A DNA stretch of 64,000 nucleotides, taken from Stentor coeruleus. Its lineage: Eukaryota; Ciliophora; Heterotrichea; Heterotrichida; Stentoridae. A program made the position numbers and the translations under genes. The notes under the pieces are model-generated. The model searched no databases and was not told where the DNA came from. It was given only the letters and a program-made list of their open reading frames with translations. Shown one piece after another: positions 50,289 through 59,377 of this stretch. Within the stretch, counting starts at the first letter, position 1. Each line of letters starts with the position of its first letter. The stretch spans positions 49,330-113,329 of the forward strand of contig MPUH01000089.1 of assembly GCA_001970955.1 (NCBI GenBank). The letters run 5' to 3'.

Positions 50289-50700
50289 TTATGATCCTTG
50301 ATTTAAAGTGTTGCTTAAAACTTTCCATGCTTGAGTTTCTTCATCAATATATGATATTGCTACTGATGAACATTTTATTATATTATGAGCTATATCTGCT
50401 GTGTCAATTTTACAAATCCCTGCCCATCCACCTAATTGAAGTCAGTCTGCAACATTGACTAATGGAATATGTTTTTCTGTACATAAAGATTTGATAAGGT
50501 TTTTGTAATCTTTAATTCACAGTTGTCTGCTACAAAACATACTTTTGCATCATTTTTGTATATGGCTCTGGCGACTTCGTTTATACCTCGGAATAAACTG
50601 TTGTGATGAGATGCTTTTTTGAGCACTTCGCGGATTGTCTCGAAGATTTTGTCATTTCTGAACTTTCTGGTGCTTCAACTTTGGTTTCTTAGTCTGCCAT
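50289..50700 (-). pseudogene. Ribosomal protein eS12 pseudogene
   Basis: The minus strand carries clear eS12 sequence: SLFRGINEVARAIYKNDAKV, CFVADNCE, DYKNLIKSLCTEKHIPLVNV and LGGWAGICKID match the order of the family (HDGLARGIREAAKAL, CVLASNC, LGEWVGLCKID in human). It has at least four lesions: a TAA at codon 4 after ATG-Ala-Asp, a frame shift before the first conserved block, another just after DNCE, and an in-frame TGA before LGGW. None can be repaired with a small intron. A working eS12 must exist elsewhere. The locus starts 24 bp past the ankyrin-DHYC stop. Confidence 0.85.
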
Positions 50701-51087
50701 CCTTGCCTTTATAAAGATGGCTGGGTTATGAAGGGAAATTTTTGGAGTTTATGAGTGGTTTAGGATGGATGGGGTGTTGGTTTTTTGTTGGGTAGGAGAG
50801 GTTTATATGAAAATTATTGGGGATTTTTAAGTGGAGGTTTTTATAGGTTATTAAGATGAGTATAAGATTTTATATGTTGTATTTTTTATTATTAAGTAAG
50901 TTTTACTGATGATAATTGTTTGTTATATTAAAAAAAACCCCAAAATATTTTTTTCCACTAATTTTACATCTGGCGCTAAAAACATATCAAAGTATCCAAA
51001 AATCCTAACACCTTAAAAACAATAAAAAAACTACTTAAAAAAAATCTTTTGTATTAAACATAATCTTTGTATAATTACTCTCTACAA

Positions 51088-51661
51088 TCACTCGGTATTC
51101 AAGACAAAATTCGGGTCAAGTCTGAATTTGGATTCAAATCTTTTAAGCCACCTATCTAATATATCATAAGGTAAAACAAGAAGCTGTGAGTTTGAAGAGC
51201 TGGTATTAAAGCTCTCCATGAATCTAAAGAGATTTAAGGCAACTTTTTTTGCATAGACTTGACGGATGTCGTTATGTGATGTATTTTGGACTAATGTGAC
51301 GATATTGTTTATGAGTTCCATTGAAATCAATAGTTTTATAGGCTTTGAGCTTGGTTCACGTTTTAAACTCCAGCCTGTATGAATAATATCGCTTGGTCGT
51401 TCATTGGCTATAGCTCCAACAAATTCAATTGTCGTATATGGATCGAAGCTAGATGAAAGAGCTAAAGCATAACCTTCAGGTAAAGGACTAGTCAAAAAAA
51501 AAGTCAAGTTATTCACCATAACCTTCAGGTAAAGGACTAGTCAAAAAAAAAGTCAAGTTATTCACAGCCTCGGAGAACAGAACATCAGTTGTCCATTGGG
51601 TTTCTGAAATCTGGAGGAAATTATGCATAACTGGCTGCCCTGGGAAGACAATTGCAAACAT
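51088..51661 (-). pseudogene. Hikeshi (OPI10) homologue interrupted by a 49-bp tandem duplication
   Basis: Hikeshi carries Hsp70 into the nucleus during heat stress. The frame starts at ATG 51659-51661 (MFAIVFPGQPV), with LPEGYALALSSSF, FVGAIANERPSDIIHTGW and the C-terminal ILDRWLKRFESKFRLDPNFV (human LKWYENFQRRLAQNPLFW), all family blocks in order. A 49-bp unit (51468-51516) is repeated at 51517-51565; the extra copy shifts the frame, splitting the gene into a short 5' piece and a 143-codon 3' frame. With one copy only, the gene would be 525 bp (174 residues), near the usual ~197. So either a recent breakage or an assembly artefact in a normal gene. Confidence 0.75.
51468..51565. repeat. 49-bp tandem duplication in the Hikeshi gene
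   Basis: Exact copies at 51468-51516 and 51517-51565. The length is not a multiple of three, so the reading frame is broken. Confidence 0.92.
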
Positions 51662-51945
51662 TTTTTATTATGATTTCTAGAATTTTCATTTCAATCCCAT
51701 ATTTAACTTCAGCCAATATCTTTTATCCCTAAATAAATTACAATATTTAGACACTAGCCTCGGAGAACAGAACATCAGTTGTCCATTGGGTTTCTGAAAT
51801 CTGGAGGAAATTATGCAAAACTGGCTGCCCTGGGAAGACAATTGCAAACATTTTTTATTATGATTTCTAGAATTTTCATTTCAATCCCATATTTAACTTC
51901 AACCAATATCTTTTATCCCTAAATAAATTACAATATTTAGACTTT
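51566..51945. repeat. 190-bp tandem duplication of the Hikeshi 5' end
   Basis: Copies at 51566-51755 and 51756-51945 contain the first ~32 codons of Hikeshi plus its leader. They differ at a few bases (GCATAAC/GCAAAAC, CAGCC/CAACC), so they are not a pure copying artefact; two haplotypes placed in series, or an old duplication, would explain it. The outer copy has no downstream coding sequence. Confidence 0.9.
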
Positions 51946-51956
51946 TGCGATTATTT

Positions 51957-52217
51957 CTAAAGATTTAATAGTATATTTGATAGAGCTTTATTGGAAAGAA
52001 CATCTAGGCATTTTGCGTCAATTTCAAGAGTTTTACTGAAAATTTATACAGCTTCTAAATAGTTTTCCTTTTTTGGATATCTTGTTGTTAAGGTTTATAA
52101 ACATTACAGATTTTTCATTGAATTTTTGAAAACTCTGTGACCTTTATGAATTTTTGTTGTAGTCAAAACTAACTGTTTTATGCTTTTTTGTCTATTGATG
52201 GGCTTTGGAATCTCCAT
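51957..52217 (-). pseudogene. TPR-protein gene remnant
   Basis: On the minus strand a degraded frame ends in a clear tetratricopeptide repeat: ENYLEAV-stop-IFSKTLEI, then DAKCLDVLSNKAL, matching the TPR consensus (A at 8, F at 11, A at 27 type positions). The TAA within it stands where Gln or a similar residue is usual. Upstream, MEIPKPINRQKSIKQL leads to further TAA stops and frame changes. No intron explains them. I read it as a remnant of a TPR protein; the family member cannot be named. Confidence 0.5.
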
Positions 52218-52258
52218 TTTGGGGAATAGATTTCAATAGTTTAAGTATTAAGTATAAT

Positions 52259-53197
52259 CTAACTATATAATAACTTTTTTATATCCTGTAAGGACTTTTC
52301 ATATTGTTTTGTAAGATCAAAAATAGGCTTAAGTAAATACGGGAGCTGTAAATACTTAGCTTTTATAACATCAAAACTTTCTTCATTAGGTGTAAGTTCA
52401 ATGAAATCAGTTTCGATTTCGCATATTTTTTTGTGTATCGATATTCTCAATTCTCTTCCATTACCTTCTGGAATTAACTCTAATAATTCATTAAAAATCT
52501 CTAGTTTTTGTAGTTCGTTGACTTTTTCTGAATAAAGTTTGTTTGTTTCGACAATTTTCACATTTAAAAACCCTATGTTTTTTTGAAGGTCTTGTATATG
52601 CCCAGCAAGGTTTTTGTTTTCTTTGTCTTTTTCAATGCATTCTGTACATGAAGATAAAGGTCTTAATTCGAGGTCTTTTATTTTTTTTTCTAGTATAGAT
52701 ATTTGATGGAGTTTATTCTGATTGTCTTTTTCTAAATTGCATATTAGCTTCTGGTTATAAATCCTACTAATATTCAGCCGTTTGTTTTCTTCAAGTAACT
52801 CAGAGATTTTCTTATCTTTTATCTTTGAGTCATTATCCAAACCCCCAAATCTCATACTACTCAAAGACATATCTGAATTCAAACTCGGGTTATTTTTTAG
52901 GTTTTCAAGTTCGTTTTCGGTAGTAATCCTCATGCAGTACTCTTTTTGGATTAGTTCACACATTTCAATCATGCAAGCTAAAACTTTATGCTTTTGTGTA
53001 AGGATTTTTTCACATAGTCTAAAGAGTTTTTTGCAATCAGTACAATCAAGATTTTTTTTTCGAAATTCTGTTAATTCTAAATCAGTCTGACTGATTTCAG
53101 ATATTCCAAGTGATGAAAATATAGATAAAGCGTCTGTAACTTGAGCTGAAAGGCCAGGTGGCGAAGGGGTGATTTTTCTTAATTCAAGAGAGACCAT
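52259..53197 (-). CDS. Coiled-coil protein, unknown
   Basis: 312 residues. After a Pro-containing N-terminus (LRKITPSPPGLSAQ) there is a Cys-containing helix (KKNLDCTDCKKLFRLCEKIL) that could bind metal through CTDC, then long coiled coil (KLICNLEKDNQNKLHQISIL, IQDLQKNIGFLNVKIVETNK). A pair of Cys in CTECIEKD occurs near 200. The end is a further helical segment. No family named. It lies 42 bp downstream of the LRR/coiled-coil gene on the same strand, both rich in coiled coils, which hints at a shared structure but is weak evidence. Confidence 0.65.
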   Translation of the reverse strand: MVSLELRKITPSPPGLSAQVTDALSIFSSLGISEISQTDLELTEFRKKNLDCTDCKKLFRLCEKILTQKHKVLACMIEMCELIQKEYCMRITTENELENLKNNPSLNSDMSLSSMRFGGLDNDSKIKDKKISELLEENKRLNISRIYNQKLICNLEKDNQNKLHQISILEKKIKDLELRPLSSCTECIEKDKENKNLAGHIQDLQKNIGFLNVKIVETNKLYSEKVNELQKLEIFNELLELIPEGNGRELRISIHKKICEIETDFIELTPNEESFDVIKAKYLQLPYLLKPIFDLTKQYEKSLQDIKKLLYS

Positions 53198-53239
53198 TTA
53201 TATGGAAAATGATAATATTTGAGTACATATATTAACTAT

Positions 53240-54991
53240 TTAGCCTCGAGGATGAGACTTATAGCGCTCAACTTCGAGTTTTGCTTTAAGTTGGTCACGC
53301 TGGATTCGAAGTTTTTTAGATTTCGACACTTGCTTCGTTATTTTCTGTAGTAGTTTCTTTATATAATCTGCAACTTCATTTGGGACAAAAGCTTGATTGT
53401 TTAAAACATATTTGCGGTATTCTATTTCAGGGTATTCATTATTATATAACGAGGCATCACTCTCAAAAGAACATGAAAAATTGAACCTTGACGAGTTTTT
53501 CAACTCATCTTCCAAGGTCTTGATTCTTTCTTTATATCTTTCCTCTTTAATTATCAACTCCTGTTTTCCCTTAAAAGATTCCTCATGGTCTAACTTCAAC
53601 CTTTCTATCGTATCATTAAGTTGCAAATTAGTCTTACTCAACAAATCCTCAGAACCTTCCTTATCTTTTAACTTTTGTTTTAAATTATCCCTTTTCTTTT
53701 TCAACTCCATATTTTTATTCTCAAGCAAAGTAACTTTAGCTTTAAGTTCTTCACATAATTGTACAGAATTTTTTCTTTGATCTTCCCTTTGTTTTAATAT
53801 ATTTACAATGTATTCATATTTATCACAAGAGTTCAAGCTTTTATCAATAAGCTCATTAAGCCCACAATAAGTTATCAAATCTTCAAACAAAAACTCAATC
53901 GAGCTTTCTGGTTTCGTGCTCCATTTTTCATATGAAATTTTATCAGTAGGTTTTTCTGTTATTTTTTCAAGTTGGAGTTTCGCTATAGGCAACATGGTTT
54001 TTTTCCCAGTTTCCTCAGAATTCACAATAACTCCAGGGGATTTTTCTGTATTAAAACTAATGAGTAGAGGGCTTGAAACTTGTGAAAAAGTATACTGGCT
54101 ACTAGAAGCTTCTGATGAATTTATAGAGCCCCTTTCTTCAGATTCGCTAGTATTGAAACTTTCTTCCATTTCTGGGTCTTCATCAATAACCTGTTCATAT
54201 ATTTCTTGCATGCTAGTGTTTCTTGAACTGAATACAGGTTTTTTACTCATAAAAATATTCTCGTCTTTTTTGTTTTTTTTACAAAAAAGCTTAAGTTTCC
54301 CTGTGCCCATACTTTTGATTTTCTCCATATGTCTAAGAAAAAGCCCATCTTGCATTTCAACAAACCCGAAAATCTGACTTTGACCATGTTTAACATCACT
54401 ATATATATTTTACTGCATAATAGGGTTATTCTTAAGCGAAATCGCACATAAAGTCTGATTACTTTCTATATAACATATTTCAGTACTAGGAATACTATTA
54501 CTTTCAAGGTCAATTTCTAATAAAGCTGGAAAAGAATCTATGGCTAATAAAGAACTGATTTGGTTATGGCTTGCATATAAACATTGGAGGAATGATAAAC
54601 TACGTAACGGGCTTAGAGATGTAATCTGATTATATGAGATGTCTAAAGATTGAAGACGGGAAAGTGTTGGGATGACTAAATCTAATGTTGTGAGTTTGTT
54701 TGCACTTATGACCAATTTTTCTAAGCTTTTCGGTAGATCCCAAAGGCTTGATATATTATTCTTTGACACGTTTAGCTTTTTAAGGAACTTCAGTTGTGTT
54801 ATTTCAAAGACTGGGTTGAATAGACGATTTCCAGTAAGATCGAGCTCGATCTGAATATAAAATACAAGGTTCTTGAATTTTTCTAGTCCTGCTAATGAAG
54901 TTTTGCTTTTATATGTAAATACTAGTGTCATTAAAGCTGAGGGTTTGTCTATTTCATCGAGTTCTTTAGCTGAATTAGCATTGCTTGTCAT
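53240..54991 (-). CDS. Leucine-rich-repeat coiled-coil protein
   Basis: 578 residues; exons 54414-54991 and 53240-54398 joined over a 15-nt intron. Residues about 50-190 carry LRRs of the SDS22-like type: LKKLNVSKNNISSLWDLPKS, LQSLDISYNQITSLSPL, LQCLYASHNQISSLLAI and LLEIDLESNSIPSTE, closing with LCAISLKNNPIM. The second exon adds a disordered Ser-rich part and a long coiled coil (LEEN-type heptads such as TLLENKNMELKKKRDNLKQK) ending in a basic RIQRDQLKAKLEVERYK. SDS22-like LRRs bound to coiled coils are common in ciliary and centrosomal proteins (LRRC or leucine-rich coiled-coil groups); a basal-body or axoneme role is inferred. Confidence 0.8.
54399..54413 (-). other. 15-nt intron joining LRR and coiled-coil exons
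   Basis: On the minus strand GTAAAATATATATAG, with A at position 10. Without it the LRR frame stops at TAA two bases into the intron. The combined frame stays open to the end of the coiled-coil exon. Confidence 0.9.
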
Positions 54992-56193
54992 CTTTAAATT
55001 ATTCAGTCGTTATCTTAAGAATTTTGCCTTTAATTATTTGATTTTTTGTTAGAAATGCTAGATGATGATGAGGTTTTATGATAGGGGTAATAGGATTTTT
55101 TTATGGAGTCAGAGGAAATGTTGGGTTTTGAAGGATGGAGACTGGATTGGGGTTTTGAATCATGGAGATTGGAGGAAGGTTAGATTTTTGATAGGGAAAG
55201 AATAGGTTTTGAAGAAAGGTTGGGATTTTATAGGAAAAGTTGCGAGGGTTTTTGGATTGGCGGATATTATGAGATGCTGATGAATAGAATTTTGGGTTTG
55301 TGGAGAAGGTGTTAGGAGGATTTTTAGATTATAACGTTAATTTTAAATGATATGGTGTACGAGGGATAAAAGTGGTTTAAGGTGTGGAAGGTGGATGAGG
55401 TGGATAAGGATAAGGATTTTTTAAATGATGAGTTTGGAGAGATGATATTTTTTGGGTTGGGTTTAGGATTTTAGAGGGAGTTAGGTTAATGTGAAGAAGA
55501 ATGGTTGGATAGATAAGATGATAGAAATATTAGGGTTTAGATTATAGTTGATATGAGATATTAAAAAACTCAATGTTGTATTAAACATTAATAATCATAT
55601 AAAATTAATAATACCCTAATACTTAACAGCACTTCAACTAAACATCTAATTTCCAGCTCACTAAATAAATAATAAAACTCAATTACTTTTACCCACAAAT
55701 TCACATTTCACCCTTTTCATAACTAAATCATAAAAATTATCTAACAAACACAATCACTTCTCTATTCCTCAAATCCATCCAACCAAGTCTATAAAAATCT
55801 TTTTATCCAAAACTTAATTTAATAAATAATCATAATCCTTTACCCACAACATCAATATCCCACATCATCCACCATAAAAAATTCCTAAAAACCCACTCCA
55901 CTCTCTAATACCCATCTTTATCCAACTCTCAACCTAAAAAAAAAAATAGCATCTTCCTACTTTCATATTATATCCAATCTTCCAACATCTGCAAAATCAT
56001 ATCAAAACCCTGAATAAAAATCTTCCTTATCAAACTTTCCTCATAAAAAATCCACAAATTTCCAACCCTCACACCTCCAACCCCTCATCCTCTGCCCAAT
56101 CCATCATTTGCCAAATATTCTCCCACTTTCATCTTCCATCTTGGGAAACTATTCTTATTTCAAAACCTAATTATCTTCTAAACATGGATATAA
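54992..56193. other. Intergenic with a sharp strand-composition switch
   Basis: From about 55020 to 55560 the plus strand is rich in G and nearly free of C; from about 55570 to 56190 it is rich in C and nearly free of G. The two halves are the 5' flanks of the divergent minus-strand LRR gene and plus-strand 14-3-3 gene. No coding or RNA features seen. This is the clearest case of the skew pattern in the window. Confidence 0.75.
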
Positions 56194-56940
56194 ATGAAAA
56201 ATATCAGCAATCTAGAAGCACTAGAAAAAGAAGAGCTCATTTATCTGGCACGGCTTGCTGAGCAGACTGAAAGATATCAAGAAATGATAGACTATGTCAA
56301 GTGCTTTGTATCTAAAACCCCACAAGATCTATCAGTCGAAGAACGTAATATCCTCTCCGTTGCTTATAAGAATTTTGTAGGTTCTCGTAGGACTTCATGG
56401 AGAGTTCTAAATTCTATTGAGCAAAAAGAAGATCGTCGTAGTAACCAAGTCAATAAATCATCAGCACAAGCATATAAAATTGAAGTTGAAACAGAACTAG
56501 CTAAATATTGTAATGATGTTCTTGGGCTTATTGATCGTGATTTATTACCAAAAGCATCAAGTTCTGAATCTAGGGTCTTTTACCATAAGATGAAAGGGGA
56601 TTATTTCAGGTATATATCTGAATTCGCCCAAGGTAACCAGAAAAGTAATGCTACGAATAATGCTGAAAATAGCTACACTGCTGCTTATGATTTAGCTAAA
56701 AATGAACTTCCTCCAACACATCCGACTAGGCTGGGATTAGCTTTGAACTTTTCAGTGTTTTATTATGAAATTAGAGGGGAACAGGATAGGGCTTGTGAGA
56801 TGGCGAAAAGCGCTTTTGATGAAGCGATACCAGAATTGGATAATATTTCTGAAGATAATTATAAGGACTCTACATTGATTTTACAGCTTCTCAAGGATAA
56901 TTTGACTTTGTGGACTTCGGGGGAAGCTGATAGGGATTAA
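56194..56940 (+). CDS. 14-3-3 protein
   Basis: Dimeric phosphoserine-binding adaptor. 248 residues, the standard length. Helix 1 LEKEELIYLARLAEQTERYQ, the signature RNILSVAYKNFVGSRRTSWR (phosphate-binding Lys and Arg), KMKGDYFRYISEFA (Arg-Tyr phosphate contact in SRVFYHKMKGDY), THPTRLGLALNFSVFYYEI and the last helix STLILQLLKDNLTLW are all in place. The C-terminus SGEADRD is short and acidic as usual. No intron is needed. A C-rich 5' flank precedes it. Isoform type cannot be told. Confidence 0.97.
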   Translation: MKNISNLEALEKEELIYLARLAEQTERYQEMIDYVKCFVSKTPQDLSVEERNILSVAYKNFVGSRRTSWRVLNSIEQKEDRRSNQVNKSSAQAYKIEVETELAKYCNDVLGLIDRDLLPKASSSESRVFYHKMKGDYFRYISEFAQGNQKSNATNNAENSYTAAYDLAKNELPPTHPTRLGLALNFSVFYYEIRGEQDRACEMAKSAFDEAIPELDNISEDNYKDSTLILQLLKDNLTLWTSGEADRD

Positions 56941-57398
56941 GTAGAAGATAAATAGATTTGATAGATTTAGAGAGGGATGTTTGAAATTAGTTTAGGAGGG
57001 TTGAGTAGTTTTTGATGGAAAATACTGTGTTTTTAAGGTTTGGAAGGTAGAGGGTTATGATGTTTGGAGGTTTGGCTGCTGGTGGATAGAATTATTATTT
57101 CGATGTTTTTTGTTAGTTTTGTGTATTTTATGAGTTTTTATTAAGAAAAAGTTATGTTTTTTAGGATGATGATGATTATTTTTTTAATAATCGTATGTGA
57201 GATTACTAGAATTTGAATGATAATAAATAAATAGTTATAATGTATATGTTTGTTTCAACAATCAATAATTGAGTCTTAAATATAGTTAAGAACATTGAAA
57301 ATGAGCTCTGGTTTACAGATAAGTATTAATAATTTTTATTCCAATTTAGTTTCGACTTATTATGATAAGTTTTATTAAAATCGTAATAAATATACTAT
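56941..57398. other. Intergenic
   Basis: G-biased at the left (3' flank of the 14-3-3 gene), AT-rich at the right. No gene seen. Confidence 0.55.
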
Positions 57399-59372
57399 AT
57401 GGCAAGATCAAAAATTTTTCATCTTCAGCCCGACCTCTCACCTGAGCACTTTAGAACATTTAGCGAAAATACATATCACGGCAAGTTCTCAGTTTTAGAT
57501 AAAATTGTTGAAGAAGATGAGTGGAGTAGTATTGAAAGTAGATCATTAGCATCAAAGTTAGTACAAAAAAGAAAGTTCATGAAGAAGCAGCGTGTTCTTT
57601 ATACTGAACCTCCACAACTTAGTGATAATCATACTATAGCAGAATATCAAATATTTCTAGGAAAGCTTTTACGATTCCAAAGAGTCTACGATTATTTCAT
57701 CAAAAAAGCCTCAACCTCCAAAATCCTAAAACCAAGTATCTGCCCTCCAAAATTATACTATTATAAACATATACACTTTTCAAATAACGAAAAGTTTCGT
57801 ATTCAATCGAAATCTGTTACTGAAAGCAAATACCAAAACGAAAACTCCTTTAGTAGTCCAAGCAATAGCATCTCATCTCCTGAAGACTTTTCAAATGAAG
57901 AACATGACGTTTATGGAGCCCAAGGTCCTCGTATCCTCCAATTCCTAAAATCTTTAAAAATCAACGATGAAAAAAAAGACCAAATCCCACAAAATCTTTC
58001 AACAACCAAAAGAAAAAAGAAAATCGCACAAAAACGATTAATCCTTGATAGGACCAAACAAAAAACAATCAGCATATTCCAAGAAATGTGTAATGCTCAA
58101 AACACATTACTTAAAGCATGTAGACTAACGAATTATTTTTTCAAGCAATACTTAGCAAAAAAATTCCCTCAAGAAATGGTTGATTCTATATCAAAATATT
58201 TTGATTTCAAATCTGCGAATTTTGAAGACTTCTGCACAGAAATGGATAGAATGATTATAGCCCCAGAGCAGAAACTTATGAATTTGTGTTTTGATGCTTA
58301 TGATTTTAATAAAGATAAGTATATATGTTATCAAGATGCTTATGTAGCTATAGAATCAAGAAAAGATGATTTATATGATTCTGATTTGATAAAACTTCAA
58401 GGGATGTTTGAGATGAAAAAAAGTGGAAATTTACCTGCAAAGGTCCAAAAGTCTAGAAAAGGTAGGAGGACTAGTGTGATGTCGATAACTAGTGAATTAT
58501 CAGCTTATGAGGAGACTAGTAAAAAAAGGGAAGTTCCTGCGATACACCCTGACAAACCTGAAGCTTTGACTTTTGACGACTTTTGTAAAATTGATTTTAA
58601 AGGACGACCACAATTGTTATGTAGTTTGTTTTTGTATACATGCAATTATGATCTAAATAAATGTCATGAAGTTGTCACACCGATAATAAAATCCCGAAGA
58701 CAAAGTGAAGAAATCGTTATAGAAATTTCTCAAAACCCTAGTCTTGAAATCCATGACAACGAAGAAAAACTTGCTTATTATAAAGAACTCGAACAGTCTA
58801 TGGGGCTTTTTTCCTTTACTCAAACTAAAGACCTACTTGAGAAATTTGAAGTCTTAAGAGACAAAGGGAAAAATGATGTGAAAACTATCACAAGAACTTC
58901 TATGATAAGTAACTGGCCTAAACTTTTTGGCCATGACAACGAGTATATAAGCGAAAGGTACTTTTTTTACTTCACAAAAAACAAGAACTCTTATATCACC
59001 AAGCCTAATTTCCTAAAAACTATCTACAAAGCTCTAACTGAAGAACTTGCTGATAAGTATCTGGCTTTTGAAATATACGATTCTAGAGGAGATGGAAGGC
59101 TAACTTCAGATGAAGTTTATAGAATGGAGCAGGTTTTACCTCAAAACTCAGCCATTTACACTGAATGTTCATTGTAATCTTTATTCAGAATAGTCGATGA
59201 ACTTGTCGCAGGGATATTTGAAAGGAAAAAAATCCCAACACGATCAGTTGAATTTTCGAGTTTTAATGAAATTATCAAAGACTCACTTTTTTATAAAGAA
59301 TTCGTCAGAGTGGTTAAAACCCCACTGTCAGAACTTGGTAATGCAATGAATAAGTCTTGGTGCCAGGTTTAA
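57399..59372 (+). CDS. EF-hand protein with two calcium-binding loops, ciliate-type
   Basis: 652 residues; exons 57399-59173 and 59189-59372 joined over a 15-nt intron. Largely charged and partly disordered (about 150-210 is Ser/Asn-rich). Two EF-hands stand out: FDAYDFNKDKYICYQDAYVA near 305 and FEIYDSRGDGRLTSDEVYRM near 570. The second loop DSRGDGRLTSDE has canonical ligands. RRTSVMSITSE near 360 is a basic, phosphorylatable patch. There is no kinase or phosphatase domain. The second exon adds a helical ending (SVEFSSFNEIIKDSLFYK). It may be a calcium-regulated cortical or ciliary protein; family not named. Its stop lies five bases from that of the convergent kinase gene. Confidence 0.75.
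59174..59188 (+). other. 15-nt intron in the EF-hand gene
   Basis: GTAATCTTTATTCAG, phase 2, with A at position 10. Retained, the frame stops at TAA; removed, it runs on to the stop at 59370-59372. Confidence 0.9.
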
Positions 59373-59377
59373 ATATT

